A stretch of DNA of 64,000 bases. It comes from Rhizobium oryzicola. Lineage in GTDB: Bacteria > Pseudomonadota > Alphaproteobacteria > Rhizobiales > Rhizobiaceae. Shown piece after piece: positions 38,525-49,338 of the stretch (positions within the stretch are counted from its first letter, which is position 1; each line of letters begins with the position of its first letter). The notes beneath the pieces were generated by a model. It made no database searches, was not told the DNA's origin, and was given only the letters and a program-made list of their open reading frames with translations. The translations under genes were made by a program, and so were the position numbers. The stretch lies in the NCBI RefSeq assembly GCF_030504645.1, contig NZ_JAUKWQ010000001.1, forward strand, positions 186,001 to 250,000, in the 5' to 3' direction.

Positions 38525-39079
38525 ATGCCAACGAAGACACCTACATATACACACGCTCAACTCAGAGCTTGGGACAAGAAGAAGCTTGAAACGCTGAGAG
38601 ACAATGCTAGGCGTCTTGGTAACCGTGACGTCGAGCAAATGTGTTCCGCTGAGCTTGCGTCGCGAAATCCAATTAAAACCAAACCTGGTCTCACAAATTT
38701 GCGCTCTCGTAGTGGCGATGTTGTTGTTGGCTATCATTTTGTCTGTTCAAAAGACCGTGGTGTAATTGCCGACGAGTCGGGCCGGTTCTGGACGGGATCA
38801 TGGGTGGTTGCGGAGCATCATGTGGAATCGAGCTTAGCACGTGGTGCGTATTTAGCCCTTCACGAATCCAAAGCTGATGTCTCCTATCGACAGGGCAATA
38901 TTGTTGGCTACCGGCGCAGCCCGCGGGACATGATTGATAAGGAAAACTACGGAATTGAATTCCTTGTCGAACCTACATTAGTCGCCATTTCCTGGGTCGG
39001 TGATGGCGCCGGTGAAAAAGGCTACAAGTGGGAATCGTCGAGTTCCCGCGACCAATTGGACGAACAAAGCCAGAGGTAA
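38525..39079 (+). CDS. Hypothetical protein inserted between pheS and pheT
   Basis: 184 aa. The base composition is clearly lower in G+C than the flanking genes, with codons such as AAA, GTT, AAT and TTA, suggesting foreign origin. The N-terminus is basic and helical (about 1-50: [29 protein letters not shown]). The C-terminal part is beta-rich (about 60-165: [60 protein letters not shown]). No signal peptide and no membrane helix. No known domain was recognised. No strong RBS before the ATG, which sits 12 bp after pheS; the pheT RBS is inside its last codons, so it is transcribed and translated within the synthetase operon. Confidence 0.75.
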   Translation: MPTKTPTYTHAQLRAWDKKKLETLRDNARRLGNRDVEQMCSAELASRNPIKTKPGLTNLRSRSGDVVVGYHFVCSKDRGVIADESGRFWTGSWVVAEHHVESSLARGAYLALHESKADVSYRQGNIVGYRRSPRDMIDKENYGIEFLVEPTLVAISWVGDGAGEKGYKWESSSSRDQLDEQSQR

Positions 39080-39084
39080 AACTA

Positions 39085-41511
39085 ATGAAATTCACGCTCT
39101 CCTGGCTGAAGGAACATCTGGATACGGACGCAAACCTGGAGCAGGTCTGCGAGCGGCTCACCGCAATCGGCCTCGAAGTCGAGGATGTCGATGATCGCGC
39201 CGCTTACAAGCCCTTCGTCATCGCCAAGGTCATCTCCGCCGAAAAGCACCCGTCTGCCGACCGGCTGAAGGTTCTGATGGTCGATACGGGTGACGGCAAA
39301 CCGGTGCAGGTCGTCTGCGGTGCACCGAACGCCCGCGCCGGTCTCGTTGGTGCGCTGGCGCGTCCTGGCACCTATGTGCCCGGCATTGATGTGACGCTGT
39401 CCGTCGGCAATATCCGTGGTGTTGAAAGCCATGGCATGATGTGCTCTGAAAAGGAGCTCAACATCTCCGACAACCACGACGGCATCATCGATCTTCCGGA
39501 AGACGCGCCCGTCGGCACCAGCTTTGCCTCCTATGCCGGTCTTGATGATCCGGTTATCGAGATCAACCTCACGCCGAACCGCCCGGATTGCACCAGCATC
39601 TTCGGCATCGCCCGTGATCTCGCCGCCTCCGGACTCGGCAAGCTGAAGCAGCCGGCAACGCCGTCGCTGACCATCGATGGCGAAACGCCGGTCACCGTCA
39701 CGATCGATCTGGATGACGAGCGCCTGTGCCCTGGCTTTGCGCTTCGCCTTGTGCGCGGCGTCGAGAACGGTCCGAGCCCCGCCTGGATGCAACAGCGCCT
39801 GAAGGCGATCGGCCTTCGCCCGATCAACGCGCTGGTCGACATCACCAATTACATGACCTTCGACCAGGGCCGCCCGATGCACGTCTTCGACGCGGCCAAG
39901 GTGAAGGGCAATCTCGTGGTGCGCCGTGCGAAGGACGGCGAGGAAATCCTCGCGCTCGATACCCGCACCTACAAGCTCACCCCCAGCACGGTCGTCATCG
40001 CCGATGACAATGGCGTCGAATCGATCGGCGGCATCATGGGCGGCGAGCATTCCGGCTGCGATGAAAACACCACTGACGTGCTGATCGAATCCGCGCTGTG
40101 GGACCCAATCAACATCGCCAAGTCCGGCCGTTCGCTCGGCATCATCACCGATGCGCGCTACCGTTTCGAGCGTGGCGTCGATCCTGAATACATGATGCCG
40201 GGTCTCGAGCGCACCACCGAACTGGTCGTGCAGCTCTGCGGCGGCACGCCAGCCAAGGCAAAGGTCGCCGGCTACAAGGGTCATGATCGCAAGACCGTCG
40301 ACTTCCCCTTCTCTGAAGTGAAGCGCTTGACCGGGCTGACTGTCTCCGTCGAGGAAAGCCGTGAGATCCTGACCGGCCTCGGTTTCGAGATCCTGTCCGG
40401 CGATGATGCCCGTGCCGAAGTGGCGGTTCCCTCCTGGCGCCCGGATGTGGATGGCAAGGCTGATCTCGTGGAAGAGATCATGCGCATCCACGGCGTTGAC
40501 AACATCAAGCCCGAACCGCTTCCGGCGAAGGAAACGGTGAACGCCCGCATCCTGACGACGCTGCAGATCCGCACCCGCACCGCCAAGCGGGCGCTTGCCT
40601 CGCGCGGCATGCTGGAAGCCGTCACCTGGTCCTTCATTCCGGAAGATCAGGCAAAGCTGTTCGGCGGCGGCAGCCCGGCGCTGAAGCTGGCAAACCCCAT
40701 CGCCGCCGACATGTCGGACATGCGCCCCTCGCTGCTGCCGGGTCTCCTGACGGCTGCCCAGCGCAATGCCGACAAGGGCTACGGCGATGTGGCGATCTTC
40801 GAAGTGTCCGGCACCTATGAAGGCGATACGCCGGACAAGCAGCGTCGTGTCGCCGGTGGCATCCGCCGCGGTACCGCGTCGCTGGCTGGTGCCGGCCGGT
40901 CCTGGTCGAATGCCGCCAAGGGCGGCGGCAAGCCGGTCGATGTCTTCGATGCCAAGGCCGATGCGCTGGCTGTCATCGAAGCCTGCGGCCTGCCAATGGC
41001 CAATGTGCAGGTGGAGCAGGGCGGTCCCGCCTGGTATCACCCGGGCCGTTCCGGCACGATCAAGATGGGCCCGAAGGTCGTGCTTGGCCATTTCGGCGAG
41101 TTCCACCCGAACACGCTCTCGGCCTTGGATGTCTCCGGCGCAATGGCAGGCTTTGAGGTCTATCTCGATGCCATGCCGGAGCCGAAGAAGAAGGCGACGC
41201 GCACCAAGGCAGCACTTGAGCTTTCACCCTTCCAGATGGTGAAGCGTGACTTCGCCTTCGTGGTGGAAAAGGCGGTCGATGCGGGTTCCATCATCAAGGC
41301 CGCCACAAGCGCCGACCGCAAGCTGATCTCGGGCGTCAACGTGTTCGACGTGTTCGAAGGCGCGTCTGTGGGCGAGGGCAAGAAGTCGGTTGCGATCGAA
41401 GTGCTGATCCAGCCGACCGACAAGACCCTCACGGATGAGGATTTCGATGCGCTGACGAAGAAGATCGTCGGCAGTGTCGAGAAGACCACCGGCGGCGTGC
41501 TTCGCGCCTGA
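39085..41511 (+). CDS. pheT: Phenylalanyl-tRNA synthetase beta subunit
   Basis: 808 aa from the ATG at 39085 (AGAGG 8-12 bases upstream, within the end of the inserted gene). Modular protein: N-terminal tRNA-binding OB fold (about 40-150), B3/B4 editing domain, B5 domain, catalytic-like core and C-terminal ferredoxin-fold anticodon-binding domain ([22 protein letters not shown]...). A long reading frame on the opposite strand is only a shadow. Confidence 0.97.
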   Translation: MKFTLSWLKEHLDTDANLEQVCERLTAIGLEVEDVDDRAAYKPFVIAKVISAEKHPSADRLKVLMVDTGDGKPVQVVCGAPNARAGLVGALARPGTYVPGIDVTLSVGNIRGVESHGMMCSEKELNISDNHDGIIDLPEDAPVGTSFASYAGLDDPVIEINLTPNRPDCTSIFGIARDLAASGLGKLKQPATPSLTIDGETPVTVTIDLDDERLCPGFALRLVRGVENGPSPAWMQQRLKAIGLRPINALVDITNYMTFDQGRPMHVFDAAKVKGNLVVRRAKDGEEILALDTRTYKLTPSTVVIADDNGVESIGGIMGGEHSGCDENTTDVLIESALWDPINIAKSGRSLGIITDARYRFERGVDPEYMMPGLERTTELVVQLCGGTPAKAKVAGYKGHDRKTVDFPFSEVKRLTGLTVSVEESREILTGLGFEILSGDDARAEVAVPSWRPDVDGKADLVEEIMRIHGVDNIKPEPLPAKETVNARILTTLQIRTRTAKRALASRGMLEAVTWSFIPEDQAKLFGGGSPALKLANPIAADMSDMRPSLLPGLLTAAQRNADKGYGDVAIFEVSGTYEGDTPDKQRRVAGGIRRGTASLAGAGRSWSNAAKGGGKPVDVFDAKADALAVIEACGLPMANVQVEQGGPAWYHPGRSGTIKMGPKVVLGHFGEFHPNTLSALDVSGAMAGFEVYLDAMPEPKKKATRTKAALELSPFQMVKRDFAFVVEKAVDAGSIIKAATSADRKLISGVNVFDVFEGASVGEGKKSVAIEVLIQPTDKTLTDEDFDALTKKIVGSVEKTTGGVLRA

Positions 41512-41548
41512 TCAAGGTTGAAAGCGCCCTCCGAGGGCTTCGATAAAC

Positions 41549-41582
41549 AAAGGTTCGCGGCATCAACCGCGAACCTTTTTTA
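41549..41582 (+). terminator. Terminator of pheT
   Basis: 12-bp stem AAAGGTTCGCGG (41549-41560) with CCGCGAACCTTT (41567-41578), followed by TTTT. 38 bp after the stop. Confidence 0.88.
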
Positions 41583-41627
41583 TGTTGAGCGCAATGTCCC
41601 AGGCGGCGAAGACGCGCAAGAACTTTG

Positions 41628-42911
41628 TCACGCCTCGTCCAGCGCAAGCGCTAGGTCGGCAATCAGGTCGTCCGGGTGCTCGATGCCGATCGACAGGCGA
41701 ATGGTGGAGTCCAGCAAGCCGATGCGTTGGCGCACCTCCACCGGCACGCCGGAATGGGTCATGGTGGCCGGATGCGAGGCAAGCGATTCCGTACCACCCA
41801 GGCTGACTGCCAGCTTGAAGATCTTCAGGGCATTGAGAAAGCGGAAGCTTGCCGGCTGCCCGCCCGCAATATCGAAGGAGAAGGTTGAGCCCGCGCCGCT
41901 GCACTGGGTGGCGAAAACCCGCGCCGTGGCCGAACCCGCCTCGTGATAGGGCAGGTAGTGGATGGTCTCGACCTTTGGATGATCGCGCAGGAAATCCGCC
42001 ACGGACTTCGCGTTGCTGTTCGCGCGCTCCATGCGGATCTGCAGCGTTTCCAGCGAACGGCCCAGCATCCAGCAGGAATGCGGATCGAGCTGGGTGCCGA
42101 TCGCGCCACGCAGCGCCTTCACCTGCTTCATCACGGCCTTGGACCCAAGGGCAGCACCGGCAATCAGGTCGGAATGGCCGCCGACATATTTCGTCAGTGA
42201 ATAGAGCGAGATGTCAGCGCCATGCTCGATCGGTCGCTGGAAGACCGGGCCAAGCAGCGTGTTGTCGCAGGCAATGATGGGACGATGATCCTGCTTGGTG
42301 GCGATCATATCCGCGACGCGGCCGATCGCCGCCAGATCCACCAGGCTATTGGTCGGGTTGGCCGGCGTCTCGGTCAGAATGACGGACACGCGACCCTTGC
42401 CCAGGGCCTGTTCGGCGGCGGTCCGCATCGCCTCCTCGCTCACGCCGTCGGAAAAGCCGACGGCGGAAATGCCCATGTTGAGCAGCGTCTTCGCAAGTAG
42501 CGTTTCCGTGCCGCCATAGAGCGGCTGCGAATGCAGCACCACATCGCCGGGGCGCACGAAGGCGAGCAGCGTGGTGGCAATGGCCGACATGCCGGAGGAA
42601 AACAGGGCGCAGCTTTCGGTGCGCTCATAGACCGCGAGGCGATCCTCGACGATCTCGCTGTTGGGGTGGTTGAAGCGGGAGTAGACGAGACCCGCCGCCT
42701 TGCCGGCCGGCGGCTCCTTGCGGCCAGAGACGTAATCGAAGAAATCCCGCCCGTCTTCCGCAGACTTGAACACGAAGGTGGAGGTCAGAAAGACCGGCGG
42801 CTTGACCGCGCCTTCGGAAAGTTCCGGGTCGTAGCCATAGTTCAGCATCTGTGTTTCGGGATGCAAAGCGTGATTGCCGATATGGGTGCGGGGTGGATGC
42901 GGTGCGGTCAT
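41628..42911 (-). CDS. Trans-sulfuration PLP enzyme (cystathionine gamma-synthase / methionine gamma-lyase family)
   Basis: 427 aa from the ATG at 42911 (GGAGGAG upstream); an upstream TTG-type extension is not conserved. The PLP lysine is in [11 protein letters not shown], and the substrate and cofactor loops are [16 protein letters not shown] and [13 protein letters not shown]. Members cleave or form cystathionine, homocysteine or methionine. Which reaction applies is unclear; its length and active-site loop resemble methionine gamma-lyase-like or cystathionine gamma-synthase-family aminotransferase proteins. Divergent from an Lrp regulator, the typical arrangement for amino-acid-induced lyases. 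Confidence 0.87.
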   Translation of the reverse strand: MTAPHPPRTHIGNHALHPETQMLNYGYDPELSEGAVKPPVFLTSTFVFKSAEDGRDFFDYVSGRKEPPAGKAAGLVYSRFNHPNSEIVEDRLAVYERTESCALFSSGMSAIATTLLAFVRPGDVVLHSQPLYGGTETLLAKTLLNMGISAVGFSDGVSEEAMRTAAEQALGKGRVSVILTETPANPTNSLVDLAAIGRVADMIATKQDHRPIIACDNTLLGPVFQRPIEHGADISLYSLTKYVGGHSDLIAGAALGSKAVMKQVKALRGAIGTQLDPHSCWMLGRSLETLQIRMERANSNAKSVADFLRDHPKVETIHYLPYHEAGSATARVFATQCSGAGSTFSFDIAGGQPASFRFLNALKIFKLAVSLGGTESLASHPATMTHSGVPVEVRQRIGLLDSTIRLSIGIEHPDDLIADLALALDEA

Positions 42912-42950
42912 CGTCTCTCCTCCGTGATGTGATCCTTGCTGTGATCGCAG

Positions 42951-42956
42951 ATTATA
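42951..42956 (-). promoter_or_regulatory. Putative -10 element of the PLP lyase gene
   Basis: TATAAT on the - strand, 40 bp before the ATG at 42911. A -35 with 17-bp spacing is poor, consistent with activation by the divergently encoded Lrp protein. Confidence 0.4.
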
Positions 42957-43035
42957 GGAAGTTCCTTGGCCTGTTCTTGCTATTTGCAGTGCAGTTGATT
43001 TCAATGGCGCAACTTATTGCTGGGTGAGCAAGAAT

Positions 43036-43503
43036 ATGACGCAGAAAATTGCAGATGAAATGGACCGGAAAATCTTGCGCGAACTGGCACGCGATGCCCG
43101 TATCACCAACAATGATCTGGCAGACCGGGTGGGGCTGTCGGCATCCGCCTGTTTGAGACGCCTCAGACGGCTGGAGGAAAGCGGCGTCGTCCGCGCCTAT
43201 ACGACCGTCATTGACCCGGCGGTGGAAGGGTGGACGATGACGGCGATTGCCTCGATCCGGCTCAGTCGCCAGCATGACGATGAAATCCAGATGTTCGAGA
43301 ACGCGGTGAGGGAATGGGATGAGGTTCTCGAATGCCATCTCGTCACGGGCTCCCGCGATTATGTGCTGAAGGTCATGAGCAGCGGGCTCGAAGATTATGA
43401 GCGCTTCATCAAGGAGAAGATCGCCAAGCTGAAATGCGTCGATACGATCGAGACCAGTTTTGTGATGAACACCATCAAGGCCCGGATGGTTTCCAAGGGC
43501 TGA
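43036..43503 (+). CDS. Lrp/AsnC-family transcriptional regulator
   Basis: 155 aa from the ATG at 43036; a GTG four codons upstream (43024) is the alternative. N-terminal HTH (LADRVGLSASACLRRLRRLEESGVV) and C-terminal RAM ligand-binding domain (VLECHLVTGSRDYVLKVM). It faces the PLP lyase gene across 124 bp and probably controls it in response to an amino acid. Convergent with the chemoreceptor gene. Confidence 0.92.
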   Translation: MTQKIADEMDRKILRELARDARITNNDLADRVGLSASACLRRLRRLEESGVVRAYTTVIDPAVEGWTMTAIASIRLSRQHDDEIQMFENAVREWDEVLECHLVTGSRDYVLKVMSSGLEDYERFIKEKIAKLKCVDTIETSFVMNTIKARMVSKG

Positions 43504-43631
43504 CCCGGATTTTCTCTTGTCAAAGAACGCTCGCACCCTCTGGGGGCGAAGCGCCATTGTAAGACAGGTTTGAGGCAGGGGGACGTTTGGCGCCAAAAGT
43601 TTTGCGGAGGCTTGCCGAAGTGCCGAAGCAG

Positions 43632-43664
43632 AAAAGCCGCCGAGGCTTGCGCCTGGCGGCTTTT
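43632..43664. terminator. Terminator between the Lrp gene and the chemoreceptor gene
   Basis: 10-bp stem AAAAGCCGCC (43632-43641) with GGCGGCTTTT (43655-43664). A and T runs on both sides allow it to end both convergent transcripts. Confidence 0.8.
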
Positions 43665-43685
43665 GCAGATGGCGTTGAACCTGGA

Positions 43686-45878
43686 TCAGGATGCCATGGC
43701 GTAGCGGGAGCCATAGCCCTGCGCGCCACTATTGGCCTTGGTCTTGAAACGCTGCACCATGGTGGCAAGCGTATCGGTCTCGTGCGAGAGGTTCTGTGCC
43801 GCGGCAGTGGTTTCTTCCACCATGGCCGCATTCTGCTGGGTCACCTTGTCCATGTTGTCACCCGCCTCGGTGACCTCGCGAAGGCTGGTCGCCTGTTCGC
43901 GGGCCGCATTGGCGATGGCATCCATGGTGTCGCTCATGGAGACGACCTGACCGACGATTTCCGCCAGTGAGGCACCGGAAGCCTTGACCAGATCGACACC
44001 CGACTGAACCTGGGCACTGGAGGTGGAAATCAGCTCCTTGATCTCCTTGGCGGCCTGGGCGGAGCGCTGGGCAAGTTCACGCACTTCCTGGGCCACCACT
44101 GCGAAGCCCTTGCCGGCTTCACCGGCACGCGCAGCCTCGACACCGGCGTTGAGGGCCAGCAGATTGGTCTGGAAGGCAATCTCATCGATAACGCCGATGA
44201 TGTTGCCGATCTTTTCGGAAGAGCCCTGGATGGCACTCATGGCTTCAATGGCACGGCCAACGATGTTGCCACCCTTTTCGGCATTGTTGCGGGCAACGCC
44301 GACAATGCCTTGCGCATTGGAGGCTCCTTCCGCCGTGCGGTTGACGCCGCGGGACACCTCGGCCAGTGCCGCGATCGTTTCTTCGAGAGAGGCTGCCTGC
44401 TGCTCGGTGCGGCGGGCAAGATCATTCGAAGCTGACGAGATTTCGCCGAGACCGGAGCGGATCGTCGCGACGGTCGTGATCACGCCGCCGACAGCCTCTT
44501 CCAGGCTGGCCACAGATGTGTTGAAGTTCTGGCGGATGGCTTCGAATTCCGGCGCCACGCCAACCTGCATGCGAACCGTCAGGTCGCCCTTGGCCAGCGC
44601 ATCGAAGCCAGCCTGAACCTGATGTACGAAGTGGCGTAGATCGTCGGCCTTGGCGCTGTCGATGGCCATCTGCTGCTCGCGTTCGCTTGCCATCGTCCGC
44701 TGCAGCTTTTCCTGTTCCTGTCGGGCCGCAACGCCATTGTTCAGTTCATGGCGGAACTGCTCCAGCGCTCGCGCCAGCGTACCCACTTCATCCTTGCGGC
44801 CCGCATGTTCGACGCCGGTATTGTAATCGCCATTCGTCAGGCGGTTGACCACCGACAGCACGCCGGCCAGCGGGCGACGCACCAAAGCCGTCGAGGCCGC
44901 ATAGATGATGCCGAGTGCAACAATCAGGATCACCAGGCCACTGGCGATGGCGTTTTCAATTGCCTCAATAACAGGCGTGGAGAAGATGTTGGCTGGTACA
45001 TCGAGGACAGCAGCCCAGGTCACATTCATGCCGGTGGTGGTGAGCGGGTAAATCAGCCGCACGCGACCGTCTTCAAATCCGCGAAGCACCCGCATTTTGC
45101 CATCGGCCAGGGCCGCCTTCACCTCGGCAGCGCCCGTGTCGGAATACACCTTCATCAACTGGTTCTTGTCCGGATGCGCCAGCCATTTGCCGTTGCTGGC
45201 AAGCAGCATGGTATTACCGCCCTCGAAAGGTTTCAGCGCCGCCAGCGAACTGACGAGATCATCGAGTTTGATGTCGACGCCTGCAAGACCGACCAGTTTT
45301 CCGTCTACCTTCACGGGTACGGACACAGACGTAATCAGCGCACCGATCGATGCGAGATAGGGTTCCGTCACCACGCTAGCACCACTTTTCAGCGGTCCGG
45401 CAAAATATTCGTCTTCCGGCTTGATGTTCCAGGTCGAGAATTCCATCGCACCGTTGGCGGCCTTCGTCCAATAGGCCGTGAACACGCCAGCGTCATTGAG
45501 CCCCTCGGTTCCCATCAGCGGTTTGCTTGATTGAACACCCGGAATTTCGCACATCCAGGCCCCAAACAGGTTTTTGTATCGCGGCCCGATGGTTTCCGTC
45601 AGTGCAATAATATCGCTGCGATTGCGGCTGCCTTTCTCGATATAGCCCGAGATACTGGCCGCGAGCGTGGTTCCGGCGGACACCGCCTCCGTGATCTGTG
45701 CCGATACTTTTTGCGACACCATGGCCGCCTTCTCGGTGGCAAGCGTCATGACCTGCGCTTCGGTCCGTATCTTCGCATCCCAGCCGGTATAGGCGGTATA
45801 GGCCGTGACCACCAAAGCAATGGCCGAGCCTGCCACAAGAACCAGCTTGCCTGAGATGGAACTCAAAATCGCTGCCAT
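43686..45878 (-). CDS. Methyl-accepting chemotaxis protein with dCache sensor
   Basis: 730 aa. Transmembrane helix at residues 7-27, a periplasmic dCache_1-type sensor (about 35-285; [27 protein letters not shown]), second helix (about 312-335), HAMP (about 336-390), a linker and the cytoplasmic signalling domain (about 480-710) with the hairpin tip [36 protein letters not shown]. No C-terminal CheR pentapeptide. dCache domains commonly bind amino acids or organic acids; the ligand here is unknown. Monocistronic. Confidence 0.94.
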   Translation of the reverse strand: MAAILSSISGKLVLVAGSAIALVVTAYTAYTGWDAKIRTEAQVMTLATEKAAMVSQKVSAQITEAVSAGTTLAASISGYIEKGSRNRSDIIALTETIGPRYKNLFGAWMCEIPGVQSSKPLMGTEGLNDAGVFTAYWTKAANGAMEFSTWNIKPEDEYFAGPLKSGASVVTEPYLASIGALITSVSVPVKVDGKLVGLAGVDIKLDDLVSSLAALKPFEGGNTMLLASNGKWLAHPDKNQLMKVYSDTGAAEVKAALADGKMRVLRGFEDGRVRLIYPLTTTGMNVTWAAVLDVPANIFSTPVIEAIENAIASGLVILIVALGIIYAASTALVRRPLAGVLSVVNRLTNGDYNTGVEHAGRKDEVGTLARALEQFRHELNNGVAARQEQEKLQRTMASEREQQMAIDSAKADDLRHFVHQVQAGFDALAKGDLTVRMQVGVAPEFEAIRQNFNTSVASLEEAVGGVITTVATIRSGLGEISSASNDLARRTEQQAASLEETIAALAEVSRGVNRTAEGASNAQGIVGVARNNAEKGGNIVGRAIEAMSAIQGSSEKIGNIIGVIDEIAFQTNLLALNAGVEAARAGEAGKGFAVVAQEVRELAQRSAQAAKEIKELISTSSAQVQSGVDLVKASGASLAEIVGQVVSMSDTMDAIANAAREQATSLREVTEAGDNMDKVTQQNAAMVEETTAAAQNLSHETDTLATMVQRFKTKANSGAQGYGSRYAMAS

Positions 45879-46020
45879 TATATTGCCCCCGGTTATGGCA
45901 GGAAAAGTAATATTCGCTCAGTAAATATTTATTTAAAATCGGCTAATGAAGACCTTCCTTGTCTTCTGCGCGCTTTTGTCGATAAAGCATTGTTTCCTCT
46001 TGGGTTCTGGAAGGGCGAAT

Positions 46021-46620
46021 GGTGGTTCCCGCTGTTTGAGGCGGGAGGACGTTGAAAGTAACCCGGGCATTTTGTACCTGCGCGGACCTCACCCGCACCG
46101 ATAACCACGCGACCGAAACGGCCCGTGGTTTGGTTTCTGTTCTTGCCGCATGCTCCGGGCGGAAAATCGCTTCACACTTTTCCTGAGCATGCGTGTATCG
46201 GCCGGGGCGCTGAAAGCTGCCTCGTATTGGGTAGTATAGGTAGCACCTCTCAGCGCCCCGTTCGGTCGTTTATGCCCGCGTGTGGGGTCCCTCTGACTGG
46301 AAGATCGGATCGAGCCGTTTGCCATCGCCGTTCCCGCTGGCCCCAGAGAAGCCGAGCAGGCGGACAACGGGCGATGCGAGCCCGAACCCGTCTTCCCCTT
46401 GTGTGCCACACAGGCACGTCCGACGCGCCGCTGGGTATTCCGGAGAGGCCGCGCTGACGTCCGACGCGCATCCTCTCCGCCCGTGTCGCCGGAGGGGGAC
46501 TCAAGTTTCGCGGACCCGGATCCTGAGGCTTTGCGTCCTATCCTCATGACCCGAACCGGCTCCGCATCGCCGGCACGCCTGCCGGTGTATCCGCTGCGGA
46601 ACGGGAGGATTGTAGGCATG
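46021..46620. other. Hairpin-dense non-coding region
   Basis: The gap 45879-46896 has no convincing gene. At least six inverted repeats fall in 600 bp: TCCCGC/GCGGGA (46027-46046), AACCACG/CGTGGTT (46103-46130), GCATGCTC/GAGCATGC (46148-46192), GGGGCGCTGA/TCAGCGCCCC (46204-46259, with an inner 7-bp stem), GGAGAGG/CCTCTCC (46442-46478) and CGGCA/TGCCG (46571-46584). A 13-bp direct repeat ACGTCCGACGCGC lies at 46416 and 46457. A structured RNA or a mosaic of palindromic repeats would explain this. The left part (45879-46020) is AT-rich and holds the chemoreceptor promoter. Confidence 0.5.
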
Positions 46621-46896
46621 GGTTTTAGGGGCGGGGAAAACGGAGATGCAAATTTTTCTGCCGGAAAATCCCTGCTTGTGGCGGAGAGGGTTTGAAAACC
46701 TCAAATTTTGAATGAGTTACAGCCGCAGGCTCGAAGCAAAAATCTTTGCCGCATAGGTTTGCGTGGCCCCCGAACATCCCCGGAGAAAGACCGGTGGAAG
46801 ATGCGGTTGCCGGCAAGGCGCGAACGCCCGCCATACCCCCTCCCATTTTGCCGCGCATGCTGTAGGGTGCGGCGGCAATGACAGATGGAGGAGCTC

Positions 46897-47883
46897 ATGT
46901 TGCGTTTCGGTATTCTCTCGACCGCCAAGATCGGCCAACAGGCGGTTGTGCCCGCCATTCAGGATGCGGAAAATTGTGTGGTGACGGCGATTGCCAGTCG
47001 CGATCTTGCCCGCGCCCGCGCCATGGCAGATCGCTTCTCGGTACCGCATGCTTTCGGCTCCTATGAGGAGATGCTGGCCTCGGACACGATCGATGCGGTC
47101 TATATTCCTCTGCCGACCAGCCAGCATGTGGAATGGACCATCAAGGCCGCAAATGCGGGCAAGCATGTGCTCTGCGAAAAGCCGATCTCTCTGAAGGCAG
47201 AGGAGATCGACCAGCTGATCGCCGCGCGTGACCGGAACAAGGTCGTGATCGCCGAAGCCTTCATGATCACCTATGCGCCGGTCTGGCTGAAGGTGCGCGA
47301 ACTCCTTTCACAAGGGGCGGTGGGCCGCCTGCGCCATGTGCAGGGTGCCTTCACCTACTTCAACCGCGACCCTTCCAACATGCGCAACATTCCGGAGCTT
47401 GGCGGTGGCGGCTTGCCGGATATCGGCGTCTACCCGACGATGGCGACCCGCTTCTCCACCGGCAAGGAGCCGCTGCGCGTGCAGGCGACCACCGAGCGCG
47501 ACAAGGATTTCGGCACCGACATCTATTCCAGCGTCAAGGCGGACTTTGGTGATTTCGACCTTTCCTTCTACATCTCCACCCAGTTGGCCGGGCGTCAGAT
47601 CATGGTGTTCCACGGCACGGACGGCTTCATCGAGGTGAAATCACCCTTCAATGCCGATCGCTGGGGTGCGGAAGAAGTGGAGCTGACGGACCAGAAGCAT
47701 GGCCGCTCGGAAATCTTCCGCTTTCCCGATAGCCGCCAGTACCGCCGTCAGGCGGAAGCCTTTGCTGCGAAGGCGAGCGGCCAGGATGTAGAGGTGGTAT
47801 CGCTGGAAAGCTCCCGCCTAAACCAGCGCTTCATCGATGCGGTCTATCGCGCCAGCGACAAGGACGGTTGGGAAACGGTCTGA
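46897..47883 (+). CDS. Gfo/Idh/MocA-family oxidoreductase
   Basis: 328 aa from the ATG at 46897 (GGAGGAG upstream). NAD(P)-binding N-terminal domain ([17 protein letters not shown]), the family EKPISL motif with catalytic Lys (HVLCEKPI), and a C-terminal beta-sheet domain. Substrates of the family are sugars, inositols or their derivatives; here unknown. The TGA stop is immediately followed by the convergent stop of the small membrane protein gene (TGATCA at 47881-47886). Confidence 0.92.
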   Translation: MLRFGILSTAKIGQQAVVPAIQDAENCVVTAIASRDLARARAMADRFSVPHAFGSYEEMLASDTIDAVYIPLPTSQHVEWTIKAANAGKHVLCEKPISLKAEEIDQLIAARDRNKVVIAEAFMITYAPVWLKVRELLSQGAVGRLRHVQGAFTYFNRDPSNMRNIPELGGGGLPDIGVYPTMATRFSTGKEPLRVQATTERDKDFGTDIYSSVKADFGDFDLSFYISTQLAGRQIMVFHGTDGFIEVKSPFNADRWGAEEVELTDQKHGRSEIFRFPDSRQYRRQAEAFAAKASGQDVEVVSLESSRLNQRFIDAVYRASDKDGWETV

Positions 47884-48276
47884 TCAGGGCTTGTCGGCTG
47901 AGCCAAACCTTCGGATTCGGTGCAGGCCGAACCCGAGAAAGGCAAGCGAACCCAGCCAGGCGAGGCCAAGAAGCACGAGGGGCTGCACCAGCGGCGCGCG
48001 CTCACTCAAAAGCACAAAGAGCCCGGTGTTGAGGATGGTCGTGATGACGATCAACGGCCAGAGACCGGGCTTTTCCAACACTGCGCTCGGCGGCTTGCCG
48101 AGGCCGCTTGCCAGCCGCACCCCTTGGGCAATGGCAAAGGAAGCCAGAAGCGAAAGCAGCCGGCAGATCACCAGCCTTTCTACATAGGCTTCAAAGACGG
48201 TGAATAACGTCAGATCGGCAATGATCATGACGGAGAGCGTCGCCAGCCAGTCTGCCGCTTCGCGTTTGTCAGACAT
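47884..48276 (-). CDS. Small polytopic membrane protein, GtrA-like
   Basis: 130 aa with about four hydrophobic segments (about 12-32, 36-55, 72-92, 96-118). The pattern of short loops and a basic C-terminus (GLHRIRRFG) resembles GtrA-type flippases that move lipid-linked sugars, but the family signature is weak. Last gene of the GT2-methyltransferase-EamA-like operon; overlaps the upstream gene by 8 bp. Role inferred from context. Confidence 0.6.
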   Translation of the reverse strand: MSDKREAADWLATLSVMIIADLTLFTVFEAYVERLVICRLLSLLASFAIAQGVRLASGLGKPPSAVLEKPGLWPLIVITTILNTGLFVLLSERAPLVQPLVLLGLAWLGSLAFLGFGLHRIRRFGSADKP

Positions 48277-48634
48277 TGATGGTCAGCAGTCCGGCAATGA
48301 TCAGCATGGCACCGAAGGCGTAACGCAGGCTCAACGGTTCACCGAAGAAGACTTGCGCCAGCACCGGCACAAAGCAGAAGGTCAGCCCCATGAAGGAATA
48401 GGCGATCGTGAGCGGAACAGATCTGAGGACGTAGATCCAGATGATGGTACCAAGTCCATAAAGCACCAGTGCGGCCAACAGCACCGGGTTCACAGCCAGC
48501 GCCAGAAGCCCGCCCACTGAAAACGAACCAATGGACCGGCTCGTCAGCTTGAAAAGTACCTGCCCCATTGCAATCATCAGCGGGGTGCCGAGAAGGCCAA
48601 GCCAAAGCGCCGGGGTGAGACTGGAAAAATCCAT
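48269..48634 (-). CDS. Small EamA/SMR-like transporter (ArnE/ArnF type)
   Basis: 121 aa from the ATG at 48634; the longer frame overlaps the methyltransferase. Four transmembrane helices in a single DMT half (GQVLFKLTSR in helix 1, IIWIYVLRSVPLTIAYSFMGLTFCFVPVLAQVFFGEPLSLRYAFGAMLIIAG in helices 3-4). This is the shape of ArnE/ArnF undecaprenyl-phosphate sugar flippase halves and of SMR exporters. Begins 5 bp after the methyltransferase stop. Confidence 0.78.
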   Translation of the reverse strand: MDFSSLTPALWLGLLGTPLMIAMGQVLFKLTSRSIGSFSVGGLLALAVNPVLLAALVLYGLGTIIWIYVLRSVPLTIAYSFMGLTFCFVPVLAQVFFGEPLSLRYAFGAMLIIAGLLTINV

Positions 48635-48639
48635 CGCGC

Positions 48640-49338
48640 TCAGCCTTCCCGATCTTCCATGTAGAAGATGTCCCGCCCGATATCTTCGCACACATAACGC
48701 GGCGGCACGGGATGGACGGCCCGCAAGAAGGAATGGGTGTACGGGAAGAAGTTGAAGTGCGGGTTGAAGGTATAGCGATATTCCCGCTCCCTCGGCACAA
48801 CGATGATCAGCCGCCTGCGGGCAATGCGGCGGAGCTCGGCGATCGCCTCCCGGTATTCCAGCACATGTTCGATCACATGCGTACAGACGACGGTATCGAA
48901 TTCGCCGTCGGCAAATGGCAGCGCCTCGATCTTCGCGGCCACATATTCCACCTCCGGCAGGGAGGCTGCATCATCAATCACGAAATCAACGCCGGTAAGA
49001 CGTGTGAGCTCCGGCCTGCCTGCTTTGATATGGGTCAGCAGCGCACCGGTGCCGCAGCCCACATCGCAAACACTGCTGCCCGTGATCTCGCGGACGATCC
49101 GGCGGATGCAGGCATCAGAATTGTCCGTCCCGGCGTGAACGCGGGGGTGGTTGCGATAAAGCTCGGCATATTCCTCAGCTGTCAGAAAGGGCGCGCGTTC
49201 GCGGAACCTGGCCAAGTGCGAGATGTGCGAGCCCCAGGCGCTCTGTGCTAGCCACAGAAACAGCTTTGAGTCCCGGATGATGGGCGGCAGGATATCTTCG
49301 ATAACGAAGCGAATGCGATTGGTCGTTTCGCGTTTCAT
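48640..49338 (-). CDS. Class I SAM-dependent methyltransferase
   Basis: 232 aa. SAM-binding motif I CDVGCGTGALLTHI, motif II LTGVDFVID, and later EALPFADGEFDTVVCTHVIEHV (methyltransf_11 pattern). Start overlaps the glycosyltransferase stop by 4 bp (ATGA). In a sugar-lipid operon it could methylate a sugar or the lipid carrier, but the substrate is not shown by sequence. Confidence 0.88.
   Translation of the reverse strand: MKRETTNRIRFVIEDILPPIIRDSKLFLWLAQSAWGSHISHLARFRERAPFLTAEEYAELYRNHPRVHAGTDNSDACIRRIVREITGSSVCDVGCGTGALLTHIKAGRPELTRLTGVDFVIDDAASLPEVEYVAAKIEALPFADGEFDTVVCTHVIEHVLEYREAIAELRRIARRRLIIVVPREREYRYTFNPHFNFFPYTHSFLRAVHPVPPRYVCEDIGRDIFYMEDREG

Noticed and set aside
39082..41106. 674-codon open frame on - opposite pheT
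   Set aside because: Shadow of pheT caused by high-GC codon bias; the pheT frame is a complete recognisable protein.
42912..43023. SAM-II riboswitch before the sulfur-amino-acid lyase
   Set aside because: Looked for the SAM-II pseudoknot core in the leader; it is not there, and an Lrp gene offers regulation instead.
46089..46619. 176-codon open frame on - in the hairpin-rich region
   Set aside because: Arg/Ser/Gly-rich, runs through every hairpin, lacks an RBS and shows no domain; similar short frames are often annotated over repeats in rhizobia. Treated as non-coding, with low certainty.
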